A stretch of DNA of 64,000 bases from positions 15,765,911 through 15,829,910 of the forward strand of contig OZ034970.1 in the NCBI GenBank assembly GCA_964030785.1, in the 5' to 3' direction. The position numbers and the translations under genes are program-made. Source of the DNA: Siderastrea siderea (lineage: Eukaryota; Cnidaria; Anthozoa; Scleractinia; Rhizangiidae). Below are positions 25,419 through 35,879 of this stretch, in pieces. Each line of letters begins with the position of its first letter. The stretch's first letter is position 1. The notes beneath the pieces were generated by a model. That model did not search any database, was not told the DNA's origin, and saw only the letters and a program-made list of their open reading frames with translations.

Positions 25419-25862
25419 CCCGGGGGGGGGTACTCGGAAAAATTTTGATGGGAGTGTGCCGCTGGGACTCTGAAACCCTTAACCTATACAAGACCACGTT
25501 CATGTCGTTTTTGCAACCCTATTCTAGACTAGATGCCAAAAATCCCTACCCTATCCCAGACTAGCTATTTTCGAGCTATCCATCAGAAATATAACCACAC
25601 AGTGCTTTTAATGGAAAACCATCTCTCGATCAACAATATTGTCGCGATTTCATTTATATTTTATATTTCCGAGTTTTTCAAACCCATTAATTAATTGGAT
25701 TAAATTTTCACACCACCCATTAGTTTCCCGGTAATTTATACCCTACCCTAGACCAAGACTCCCTGATTTCTATACCCTATCCCAGACTAAACTGCTTGAA
25801 AACCATACCCTTCACAGCGGCACATACCTACATAGGTTATATATGGGAGTACCCCCCCGGGG
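25419..25862. mobile_element. GC-ended hAT-like MITE inside the tandem array
   Basis: Ends CCCGGGGGG...TACTC and GAGTACCCCCCCGGGG are inverted. The direct repeat GGCAAACG flanks both sides (25,411-25,418 and 25,863-25,870). The paralogous unit at 18,955-18,968 has the uninterrupted sequence (GGCAAAACGCTCG), a true empty site. It contains repeated CCCTACCCTA-like and CTATCCCAGACTA-like motifs and no coding frame. An 8-bp duplication suggests hAT. Confidence 0.85.
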
Positions 25863-26025
25863 GGCAAACGCTCGTAGAAAAGCTCGATGAAGCGGTTTGT
25901 TGGCCAGTTTGTCACCCGGACGTGACCTTCCTCGAAGACGTAAACTGCAAAACTTGTGTCTCGAGTAATAAAGAAGTTCATTGTTACCCAACCGCTTGCA
26001 TTTGTGACAGGACGTTCTCTCTTAG

Positions 26026-27387
26026 AGGGGTATCGAATTGGTCCATTAAAATTTTCAAGTGCTCGCAAATTTTAACCTTTGCTCGATTTGCTCGGAAAAT
26101 TTAGACGAGTGCTCGCTTGCTCGTGCTCGCAAAATTTTTGCAATTGCTCGCATGCTCGGATTCTCGCTTTGTGTATAGGTTTTTGTGGTACAGAAATAAA
26201 TGTATCTCTACATGGTACTCCTATGAATTCGGCTATCAAGTTCAGTTGAAGGCGCACGACAATAACAAAAGTTATTAACATATATAGGTTATTCTGAAAG
26301 ACGAATTTGCGTATTATGTATGGTCAAATGCCATCAAATGTACAATTCATTCAGTTAGAAAGATTAGAAAGAAGATTTGCAAAAAACATTATCATAGGGG
26401 TAGTGTGTCGGATTGAAAGGATGGGACATATAATTTCTGATCGGAATAACGTGGGAGGGGGGTGGGGCGGGGGCCTCAAATGGCATTTGTCATTATAATG
26501 CAGTACTGATATTTTCAGGCATTTGTTTGTGAAGAGAATTTTCGCCAAATATATCAAAAACAGTAAATCAGATATGGATACTCCCGCATTAATAAGCTTA
26601 GATTTGGACCCTTGAATTAAGAAAGGAAACATTCTTTCCTCTGAGTTCCTCCACCGCTAAGTCCACAACTGTTTAGACGCAACATTGATAGACTATTGGC
26701 GTTTAAGTACAGAAGTAGCTGGATGTATTATCAGCAAAAGCCATGTTCAAGTTCTCTTTCGAATTTCATCGACGTTGTCTTCCTGTTTGACAAATTAATT
26801 TCAGAAGAACAATCAGTCAGTTCAATTCGGGGTCGAGTACTCTTAATTATTCTGTTTGATGTCAAAAAGATGCGTTGCTGTTAGCTGCTGTTCAACTGTT
26901 CAACATTAGGAGAAGAAAAACGCATAGCGACTTAAGGCCGTGTTTTCAATAAAAGCTACAAACAGTTCTGCTATCAAAAGAGACTCTCTACAGCACTGCA
27001 CGTTGCGATAGGTCTGCCATTTTTACAAGTGCTTTCGCGTTCAGCACATGTGAATGAGGTCATACAACATTACAAATTCCCCACTACTACCCCCGGGAGA
27101 ATACAAGACCAGATAAATTTAAGGTAAATTCTCTGGGATCTGGGCGTGAAATGATCGCAAAGTTACGGTACCACCACGCGCACTCTAATAAAAGCAATAA
27201 AAACAACGTTTGAAATTACAAGAAAAAGGATTGCTGCTAGCGGACTACGAAGTGCTCGCTGCTCGCCAGTTGTATTTTCTAAAGTGCTCGCTGCTCGCAA
27301 GACAAATTCGATCATTGCTCGTGCTCGCAAAAGAAAACGCAGTGCTCGCACGCTCGCAAATGCTCGCAAAGACCATTCGATACCTCT
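26026..27387. mobile_element. DNA element with TGCTCGC subterminal repeats
   Basis: Terminal inverted repeats AGGGGTATCGAATTGGTC and (reversed right end) AGAGGTATCGAATGGTC are flanked by TCTTAG on both sides (26,020-26,025 and 27,388-27,393). The paralog at 19,112-19,122 has the empty site TCTCTTAGATC. Each end has about ten TGCTCGC/TGCTCGT heptamers, all in the same (plus) orientation at both ends. No transposase is present, so it is non-autonomous. The heptamers are plausible transposase-binding sites. Confidence 0.8.
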
Positions 27388-27797
27388 TCTTAGATCTTGA
27401 GCTGAGCACGCGGCGGCTTCTTCGCAGGTTTCAACGTGCTTTCCTTTCGCATTTACTTCCGTCTTTCGGGTCCCCACAGATTGATTAGTCTTACCCTTTC
27501 TTCTCGCTGATGTCTTTAGCATTGTACAGCCGACGTGAAGTTACGAAGGTAATATTAACCGTGCATTAAGACCTGGACGAAAGTCGCTTTCCGATAAAAA
27601 TATGACACCATACTGATGAAGATGAAGGTGATGGAGAATACTGTGAAGAATCGTGTTAACAATTGAAAGGGAGAACAATCATGTTAGGCGAAAGGCTCGT
27701 AGAAACGCTCGATGTAGCGGTTTGTTGTCGAATTTCCTCGTGACCTTCCTCGAAAACGTAAATTGCAAAACTTGTCTCTCGAGTAATAAAGAAGTTT

Positions 27798-28137
27798 TTG
27801 GTTCGATTCCCGTCGGGAACTCACATTTTTTCTTTGTCCCACGCTCGTGACAAACTGAATATTCCATCTTTCTCATTTCTTTCCGAGCTTAAAATTTACC
27901 ATCTTTCTTTCTTTATCATCACACACGGTGCCTTCGACATTGCTGATCCTAGCAGTATGCAGGACGCGTGTCACCACGAGCTCAGTAAATATGACATCGC
28001 TCGCCACGAGTCTCCCAGTAGCTCAGTGGTTAGAGCGCCCGACCGGTGTACGGGAGGTCATGGGTTCGATTCCCGTTGGGGACTCACAGGTTTTTTTGGT
28101 CCCACGCTCGTGACAAACTGAATATTCCATCTTTCTC
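27798..28137 (+). mobile_element. SINE pair (partial copy followed by full copy)
   Basis: Flanked by AAGAAGTTT on both sides (27,789-27,797 and 28,138-28,146), matching an uninterrupted AAGAAGTTTATTG in paralogous units. The full tRNA-like head is at 28,010-28,084 (CTCCCAGTAGCTCAGTGGTT and GGTTCGATTCCC), followed by TGGTCCCACGCTCGTGAC. An upstream partial copy begins at GGTTCGATTCCCGTCGGG (27,799) and has the same 3' part. The pair therefore inserted as one unit or arose by later duplication. Confidence 0.8.
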
Positions 28138-28555
28138 AAGAAGTTTATTGTTACCCAACTGCTTACATTTGTGACAGGACGTTCTCTCCTTTTGCATTTA
28201 CTTTCGTCTTTTGGGTCCCGGCAGCTTGATAAGTCTTTCTCTTTTTTCTTGTTGTTGTCTTTGGCATTGTACAGCCGACGTGAAGTTATGAAGGTAAAAT
28301 TTCCAGTGCGTTAAGACGCTTTGAACGGCACGCATACATGGACCTGGACGAAAGTCGCTTTCCAATCAAAAATATCACACCATACTTTGCAGTATGTTTG
28401 CGCTAATGTTATCAGGTAATTTGAGCATTCCCTCTATCAAACCGCAGCTAATTATCCTGACATTTAGCTATAGGTGTTTTAATCTCATCAGGCCGGAAAA
28501 AAAACGTGTCTCCGAATTTTATTTTTGGCCGTTCATTCAAAAGTTTGACCGTTAA

Positions 28556-28951
28556 AGGAGGTCACTCCAGAAACGGTGTATTTTTTGAAATCGCCAATAA
28601 AAAGATAACACTAAGTTGAGTTACTGACCGTGGTTTTAGTTTCTAAAGTGCATCCGATCCCACTGAAATTCCCCTCCAAAGAAGGCCAAAATTCAACACT
28701 CGTTTTTTAGAGCCCACGTTACCCGACCGCTGGTCTCGTTGTACATTTTGACGTCACGGACAAGCGGCCAGGCTGCTAAGTACGATTCAAAATGGCGGCG
28801 CGCAGTGTTGAATTTTCGCCCTTTTTGGAGAGGAATTTCAGTGGGATCAGATGCACTTTAGAAACTAAAACCACGGTCAGTAACTCAACTTAGTGTCACC
28901 TTTTTATTGGCGATTTCAAAAAATACACTGTTTCTGGAGTGACCTTGTCCT
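28556..28951. mobile_element. TTAA-flanked MITE with roughly 150-bp inverted arms
   Basis: AGGAGGTCACTCCAGAAAC at the left mirrors CTGGAGTGACCTTGTCCT at the right, and homology continues through both arms (about 28,556-28,707 and 28,803-28,951). TTAA abuts both ends (28,552-28,555; 28,952-28,955), the signature of piggyBac-type insertion. The related unit at about 19,675 has TTTAAC without the insert. No coding capacity. Confidence 0.88.
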
Positions 28952-29110
28952 TTAAAGAAAGAGAAGGGATTTTTTTTTTAACTTCAAAGTTAAACCAAGT
29001 GTAGAAAACAAACCGCCAGATAAAACAATTCTGAGACATGGTGTTTGAGACAAAGGTGTGAAGAATTCGGCGTGATGTTCATCTTACTCTCCAGACCATT
29101 TTCGAGTGGA

Positions 29111-31974
29111 GCTGATCCGATTTTGTGAACGACGTACTTTTGAAAAACGTTAGCTATATTTTCAACGTGCACAATAAAATTGCCTTTTTTTCTGTATCTA
29201 AATACGGTTTCGTATTTTTCAGTTAATAAGCTTTCAGAAAATATGTAGTTTATCAGGGTTTTTGTGAAACGCCTGACGCTCAAACGGTGATAACGCAGTG
29301 TTGTCATTTGGGGTACCCTCATACTTTAAGGAAAATTAACCTATCAACATAATCGTCGAATATGGTGCGTCAGATTTGTTGTATTTCCACCATCTTTTAG
29401 TACCATTTTACTGGGACAGAAGTTGCAACTCTGGTTTTAAGTTTAGTTTACAAATGTAAGTTTAATGATACTTTATACCAACTGTACCATAATATAATAC
29501 ATGAGAAAACTAACTAACTAACTAACTAACTAACTGAATAAATAAAAATAAATAAACGTACAGTAGGTAAAGGAAAGCAATAGGGGGAAACTGAATTCCC
29601 ATATAAAAACTGCTCTCCTACCTAAAAGATAACTACTAATATATAAAAGATTTTGAGAAAAATATAAATTATAATAACGTATAATAAAAGAAGAAAAAAT
29701 GTGACAAAATAGATAATTAAAAAAATAAAATAAATATAATAAATAAATAAATCTAGTATAATAAGGGAAAAAGTACCAACTATTTAAATAATAAATAATC
29801 TTAATCAACAGAACCCATCATTGCTTTTATAAACCGGAAGTGCTTCCATGTGCGTGCCTTTCCCTTTTTTGTTTGGTACGATTTCAAAAGACTCCGACCG
29901 TATGAGCCTTCGCAACCGCCATGTTTGTTGACAATGTGACGATCAATTCTCCAAGAGGGGGTAAAGGTAATATTCGAACCACCATTTTGCACGCAGACAA
30001 GACCCGTGGAGACGAATGAAGTTTGTTTTCATGAAAACAAAGCAATATTTCAAAATAATGAACAGAACGGACAGCGGAGAACAAGAGAGGCATTTTTCAA
30101 TCAAGAGAAAAGGACTTCAGGAAATCATTTGAAAACTATGGTAATTGTCGATAATTGACGAAACTATTGCGATTGTTATCGATAGTTGAATCTGCGATCA
30201 ATGCATCGATAGTTCGATCTATCGTTACACTCCCATGCCACTTTTCACTATGTACAATGTCTCATAAACTGCTGAAAAAAAATATTGTCATTTGCCAACA
30301 ATACACATATTACTTGTGTTAACTCCAAAGGGGATAACTGTCTTAAACGACGATTCATAAACCGCACCTCCAACACTTGATCTTTATTACACGTTGTAAG
30401 TAAGTAGTAAGGTTGAAACTGTAACACAACAAACAAAAAATTACAAACTGAAGAAAAAATAAGCCTAAATTGTAGAAAATAGGACTGACAAAAAAAAAAA
30501 AACGACGATGACTGAATACTTACTTTGTAACGGCTACGAAAAAGAATTACCAAAGATAGAGTTGAAGGCTGATAAACTTTATCCAACTAAGTTTTTACTG
30601 TGCTTAGCGCGACTGCCAAAGGCTAAATGTAAATATTACTGCGAAACTACGTTGTAAACGTGAAAGTAAATTATGCGTGAAAACTAACCAAAAAAGCGAG
30701 AACAAAAGTACACTAATGAAAAGGTGATGAGAAACTAATTAAAACGAAGCAAGTAATAACTGCAGATACGTAACAAAAGGAAAGAAAAGAAAGGAATGTT
30801 ACCTAGGACAAGAGTTTGAAAGGTCTGTCGCATCTCTGTGTAAACTCAATGTGACAGGGTGGTAACGAGGTATGTGTTTTCTTCGCTGATCCCATTTTTG
30901 TACGCAAATTAATATTCCGCGTGCGAGGCACTTAAATGATATAACAATATAAATAGGATCTAGGTGTTCATATTTAAAGTTCAAAACTGTCCTTAGCAAA
31001 AAACAACACGCAAAAGTCATCCACATGCGCAAGTTAAGTTTCGAGAAGCAAACAAAGTTTGTCTATCGGTCTCTCTAGAACTGCTGCCTTGGCTTTCACT
31101 TTGGCGCTTCGAACCAAACCATTTCTTTAAGGGAAGACTTCAACGATCCCTCCGAGAGGCCAAGTGTTGCGGGGCAAATTTTCGGCGCTGAGAAGGACGA
31201 TATCTCCAACTGCAAGATTTCTGCGTGGATTAGTCCACTTCAGTCTACTTTGAAGTAAGGGCAGGTATTCTCTAGACCATCTTTTCCAGAAGATGTCGGC
31301 AAGATATTGTACTTAATATATACCTGTTTAAAGATGACAGTGACCGGAAAGGTTAGCTGCGGGTTGTGCAGAAAAAAAAAACCTCCAATGCGTGAAGAGA
31401 GTTGGGGGTATGATATTCTCGTTTTGGTGATGATAAAGGAAAACTAAACAGCACAAAACAATAAGCATGCAATGCGAGCAGAGGGATAGGGATATTAACG
31501 ATATTAAACTAAAGCTAAGGTTCACCTCGGATTGAGATCTATTGCCTGAGGCAACAGTTGTGAAAGGAAGGTAAGAATGCAATGTGTTTCCTGTTACCGC
31601 ATCACCGTGCTTCTTTCTGTGGCTTGAAGCAACAGGTATACTCATGTTTTAAGTGACACAAACGACTAAAACAAAGATAGCTATGCAGTGTATCCATGTG
31701 TTTGAAGACTACAGAGGAAGGCAACCTCTTTCTCGGAGAAGAGACCCTGGGAAGGTTGAGAGAAAGTTTCTTTTCACGCGTAAGCGTTGTCAAACGCCGG
31801 ACTTCCATCTCCTCCGTTCAAAGGGGAGATGTTAGTAAAAGTGAAAGTTTGTATAAAATTTTCCTTACTATCTGCTTAAACTTTGGCCAGAACTTGAGAC
31901 CCCTCTCCGTAATAGCGAGGTGTCCATAGAAGGGATGTATTGACAGTTAAATGTGACCACTTTTTCCTTTTTAG
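29111..31974. other. non-coding stretch left of the MTR block
   Basis: No exon of MTR or another gene was recognised. It contains a CTAA tetranucleotide tract (29,508-29,535), AT-rich sequence at 29,540-29,800, and the orphan transposon end at 30,854-30,900. Confidence 0.45.
30854..30900 (+). mobile_element. orphan left end of the 10.96-kb element family
   Basis: CAGGGTGGTAACGAGGTATG, then CTGATCCCATTTTTG, matches the left terminus of the large element at 37,292 over about 46 bases (one mismatch in the first 19). No partner end or target duplication is visible nearby, so it is a solo or truncated end. Confidence 0.75.
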
Positions 31975-32108
31975 GCCAAAAAGGAGCATGGGATGGAGGA
32001 CCCGTACTACTGTCTGTCAGGCTTTGTAGCACCGCTGGACACAAGTGTCCATGGCTACATTGGCTGCTTCACTGTTTCCATCATGGGGGCTGAGGAAATG
32101 GCTAAAAA
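31975..32108 (+). pseudogene. MTR: methionine synthase, activation-domain exon (block A, exon 1 of 5)
   Basis: Cobalamin-dependent methionine synthase transfers a methyl group from methyltetrahydrofolate to homocysteine. Its C-terminal domain binds AdoMet for reductive reactivation. This exon encodes EDPYYCLSGFVAPLDTSV...YIGCFTVSIMGAEEMAKK, matching the start of that domain. Acceptor TTTTTAG, donor AA-GTATGT, leaving phase 2. No upstream MTR exon (homocysteine, folate, cobalamin or linker regions) was found in the preceding sequence, so block A appears 5'-truncated. Intact on its own; called pseudogene because the next exon carries a stop. Confidence 0.88.
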
Positions 32109-32617
32109 GTATGTGTTCTTATCTCCACGTTACTAGACTTTGACTCGATGGTTCAGAGACAGGAGAGCTTGTCTTATTATGGTACATTCAAATGTGAGAA
32201 GACAGTTAACTAAAGTTTAAAACAAAGAAACAAAGAAAATCGGCGCGAGTCGGGTGTTTTGTGAAGACGAAATTCAGTTCAAGGTGTTGGATGGCCTAAA
32301 ACTTCAATTGGCAAAATCTATGGTGATCCAAACGTCTGCCATGCTGAAGATTTTCTGTTTTCACGATGGCTGAATTATTAACGAGTAAAAGACGTATAAC
32401 AGTTGGAGTGCGAAATTGGTGAAGAGTACGACTTGGCTCGCATGCCGTTAGATTAGACCTTTCACTGGTCAACAACAGGGAGGAGCAAAGAATTTTGGAA
32501 CTCTCACATGTACTCCATCTCGTGCTCGTACTCCAACTTGTAGTTACCTAATCTCAAGAAATTGTGCAAGTGATGTAAATACAAATAGCTGTTAAAATCG
32601 TTCATTCGCTGTCACAG

Positions 32618-32684
32618 GTTTGAAGAGGAAATGGATGACTACAGTGTAATAATGGTGAAGGCGCTTGCTGACCGTTTAGCTTAG
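32618..32684 (+). pseudogene. MTR: methionine synthase, exon 2 of block A with in-frame TAG
   Basis: Encodes KFEEEMDDYSVIMVKALADRLA, then TAG (32,682-32,684), immediately before a strong donor GTAAGT. Known MTR proteins have Glu at this place (DRLAEAFAE), and the next exon resumes exactly with AFAEQLHER. A GAG-to-TAG change therefore truncates the protein within the activation domain. Alternatives are a base-call error or, less likely, use of another donor. Confidence 0.88.
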
Positions 32685-32742
32685 GTAAGTATTCTGATTG
32701 GTTGGTGCTGTTTGCACGAGATTTTTTGGACCAACTACAAAC

Positions 32743-34131
32743 GGGAATCCTGAAACCTCGAGTTGGACATCGAGTTCGAGTTCAAGTTAGACTTCGAGTT
32801 AGACTTCGAGTTGGACTTCGAGTTGCACTTCGAGTTGATCTTTGAATTGTACTTACTTTCCTTTCTGTCATCTTTGTTTCATTTTTTTCATAGATCGTCA
32901 CGCACCGATTCTCGAGGGAGGGTGGGGAGGAGTCAATTATCACAAAACATTCTGCACACGGAGAAAAAAATAACAATTCGAACACTCCAAAACCCACGAG
33001 AAATACTTGCTGACTAAGAAGGCGAAAAGAGCTCATTCTCCATCCTCTTCCCTTGCAGAATCAAAATGGACCCCTTAAGTTATCTAGACACATCTATAAC
33101 CTGGAATATTGATTCTTTTTGTCACGAAATATCTCTTGTAAGATGGTTCCAAGCGCAACATTTGTCATTTATATGGCTATAGATCACACTCCGTAATGCG
33201 AAACACAACATCCTGCAACAGAATTAAACATAAGCCGGTCGTAGATAATATTTCAGATCCTTTATTGTCACATATATAACATGAAAGGCTAAAAAAAACC
33301 TATCAAGTTCCTAAACGAGCCAAATTCAACGAACCTAATATGCCACAAGCGGCATAAAAACCACATTAAGTCGCTTAACAAGCGATCAGAGGTCAAATTT
33401 AACTGAGAATAACAAAGAGTGCGAGCCACAAGAATCCACCGGTTATCAGAAAATTTATGGGATATGACCTCGAGATCAAAGTCTTAAAAAATGCGACGCC
33501 TAAGTTGTAACGGCTCAATTCAGTCACTATATAAAAATCCTCCAAACTAGACCCACTACAAAAACACAAGAAGCAAAATTGGTCAAACGACCGAGATAAG
33601 GCGCAGCGAACAAAGACGTGAAGTAGGAGTCGCGCAGGCCTTCCAACCCCATTTTATATACCGTTAGCTGTGAAATCGCAACCGATTTAATTTAATTAAT
33701 TGATTGGTAGAGACTTGTTGCCCCCTACTCCACTAAAATGTGCTACTTTTATTAGTAATTGTCCGTAGCTTCCGACCTGTACATGGTACAAGTTCGAAAA
33801 CCTTCAACAACCTGAACGAACTGTAGAACTAACTCTTCAAGGAAATAAATAAACGAATTCAAGTTTGACTTGTTGTAAAACTGCAATGCAGTACTTTAAG
33901 CGTCCTATTACTGACTTAGTAGCTTTCTGTGACTTAAATTCAAAATGGCAAACTCACGTGGCTTGCTGCGGGCGCTGACGGTGCCCTGAGCTAAGTGTAT
34001 ACTTTACTTAATTACTTTTTTTTTTTTAATTTTTTTCAACTCGAAGTCCAACTCAAAGTCCAACTCGAAGTCTAACTCGAAGTCCAACTCGAACTCGAAC
34101 TTGAAGTCCAACTCGAGCATGTACGACTCCC
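32743..34131. mobile_element. 1.39-kb DNA element with GAGTTS minisatellite inverted ends
   Basis: The left end (32,743) starts GGGAATCCTG and runs into tandem GAGTTC/GACTTC/GAGTTG hexamers (to about 32,838). The right end (about 34,038-34,131) is the reverse complement of this arrangement. A perfect 9-bp direct repeat ACTACAAAC flanks it (32,734-32,742; 34,132-34,140), proving insertion in the MTR intron. The interior has no recognised gene. Superfamily uncertain; 9-bp duplications are usual for MULE-type elements. Confidence 0.88.
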
Positions 34132-34553
34132 ACTACAAACTAAGGGAACACAATCAAATACGCTATACCTTTGATAGAATTTCTGGTGTTTTTGATGTTA
34201 AAAGCTTGAATCGTCCAAAACCCCAGAAAAGTTGGAAGCTTAAAAAAAGGTCAATGGTTTGTTATTAATTGAGATTTTTGTGCGTTGATAATTGGTGAAG
34301 GCAAAAACCAAATGTCGTTTCTTCAACAATGTAGAGCGAATAATCTACTGGCTCATCATGGACCTCGTTTTGAATTTGTTCGCACATCACCGAAAGACTG
34401 TCGGCTTTTTCCAAATTAGTCTTTTTTAGTGTTAATTTGTATTTTAGGTGATGTAGTATTCCGTCTTAGTGCTGAATGCGTCAGTTAAAATTGCTGTTCG
34501 CGCAGAAATCAGATTGCAGTGTTTTAATTAAATCCTCTTTTTCTGTGTACCAG

Positions 34554-34655
34554 GCTTTTGCCGAGCAGCTTCACGAACGCGAATGCAAAGACTTATGGGG
34601 CTACTGCAGCGATGAGATACTGGACGCTAAAGATTTGCACAGAATCAAGTACCAG
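34554..34655 (+). pseudogene. MTR: methionine synthase, exon 3 of block A
   Basis: A 102-nt phase-0 exon encoding AFAEQLHERECKDLWGYC...DAKDLHRIKYQ, typical of the AdoMet domain. Acceptor TACCAG, donor CAG-GTAATG. The preceding intron contains a 1.39-kb transposon (32,743-34,131). Confidence 0.9.
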
Positions 34656-34769
34656 GTAATGTTGTTTCATTTAATTGTTTAACTAGCCCCGGAAAACGTG
34701 ACTTAGGTCTGAAAAGTACTTCTGATTGGTTTGCGGTTGAATACAAATAGAGAGTCTATGCGTATTTAA

Positions 34770-34771
34770 AC

Positions 34772-34820
<49 letters not shown>
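34770..34820 (+). repeat. AAT trinucleotide microsatellite
   Basis: About seventeen uninterrupted AAT units in the MTR intron. Confidence 0.98.
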
Positions 34821-35477
34821 TAAAAATATTTATACAGGGTAACCACTTCAGTTATGCAACTGCTATCAGTGTGGGCCCTGTGAAATAACAAATGAATTAA
34901 TAAGAACATAATAAGATATAAAAATAGAAAACGGACGTAGACGTGGTTGATTCTAAAACAGTAGGAAGTTAGAAAAGGCTAAAAATGCTAAAAATTATGA
35001 GTTAAGAATAACTTAGAAATTTCTAACTTAATCTTATCAATAAAAAGGTTCTTGCTGAATCTAGTAGTATGTGAATGGATACCACAGCGTCTAATGTTAA
35101 AATAGCCCTTGAATAAATCGGGAACAACCCCGTTAATAACATCGCGTGTTCTGTTTTCTTAATTTTGAATTTTGCTCCGGAAAAAAACAAAGTTACTGTT
35201 TAAAGGAGCTCCTAAGATAAGCAAAACGTGTAAATTTGCAAGGGTTATTTACCTGAGTAAGGGAGTAAGGTGAATATTCTGCAAAATCTTGAATGGCGGT
35301 AGAGATTCCTTCTAAAAGTTAATTTCTTCAATGTAATTCAGTTTAACTAGAAATTACAATCGACATGAGAAGATTTTCAATGACAGTTTACACGATAGTG
35401 TTATTTGATTGCCAATCCGCCAACTCTCGCTAAAGTTTAATGTTGTTTTGTGATCCCCTGTCCCTTTTATTGCCCAG

Positions 35478-35681
35478 GGTATTCGACCAGCCCCAGGCTA
35501 CCCAAGTCAACCCGACCACACAGAGAAGCTCACAATGTGGGAACTGATGAACTGTGAGAAACTCACTGGGATCAAGTTAACGGAATCGCTAGCTATGGAC
35601 CCGGCTACTTCAGTGTCTGCTATCTTCTTTGCTCCTCCTAAAGCTGTCTACTTCTCCGTTGGAAAAATATGCGATGACCAG
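35478..35681 (+). pseudogene. MTR: methionine synthase, exon 4 of block A
   Basis: A 204-nt phase-0 exon with the AdoMet-contacting motif [21 protein letters not shown], then the conserved [14 protein letters not shown] and [12 protein letters not shown]. All residues expected around R-x-x-x-GY are present. Acceptor CCCAG, donor CAG-GTACAA. Confidence 0.92.
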
Positions 35682-35792
35682 GTACAACAATCCTTTTAGC
35701 AGCTGCTATTTAAGTCATCATACAACGCGCTTACCAGATAGAAGTAACAAAAAAGTTAATTTCGTTTCCTCTGAGTATTACTTGACTTTCAG

Positions 35793-35879
35793 GTTAAAGA
35801 TTATGCTGAGCGGAAAGGAATGTCAGTTGAAGAAATCGAGAAGTGGCTTTCGCCGATCCTATCGTACGACAGAGACTAG
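35793..35879 (+). pseudogene. MTR: methionine synthase, terminal exon of block A
   Basis: Encodes [20 protein letters not shown] and PILSYDRD, then TAG; this is the normal C-terminus of MTR. Acceptor TTTCAG. The strong conservation of all five exons suggests recent loss of function, or a functional copy misread at the upstream stop. Confidence 0.92.

Larger units (their letters stand above)
17265..29110. repeat. diverged tandem array of roughly 3.1-3.3-kb units
   Basis: The same ordered blocks recur. A start block (AAAACGTRGTTAAACAATC) is at 17,272, 20,604 and 23,718, spacing about 3.1-3.3 kb. A block with conserved minus-strand reading TWVLTPERLKN is at about 18,206, 21,300 (decayed), 22,560 and 24,400. 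A block with conserved plus-strand reading KNLEKN...ESRLKI..ESLQD is at about 18,805, 22,300 and 25,255, with a partial copy at 27,610. A tail block (GCGCTAATGTTAT) is at 19,389 and 28,397. Copies are perhaps 80-90% alike and scarred by indels. The conserved frames may be remnants of a gene or transposon ORF; I cannot name one. A recombination joint near 22,505 truncates the second unit. Confidence 0.8.

Noticed and set aside
28010..28084. tRNA-like sequence on the plus strand
   Set aside because: It belongs to a repeated SINE with a second partial copy next to it and a target duplication around the pair.
17265..29110. CRISPR-like regular repetition
   Set aside because: The units are kilobases long and diverged, with no short repeat-spacer pattern; this is tandem duplication in animal DNA.
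32763..33017. open frame of repeated EFEFKLDFELDFEL
   Set aside because: It is the GAGTTC minisatellite at a transposon end translated by chance.
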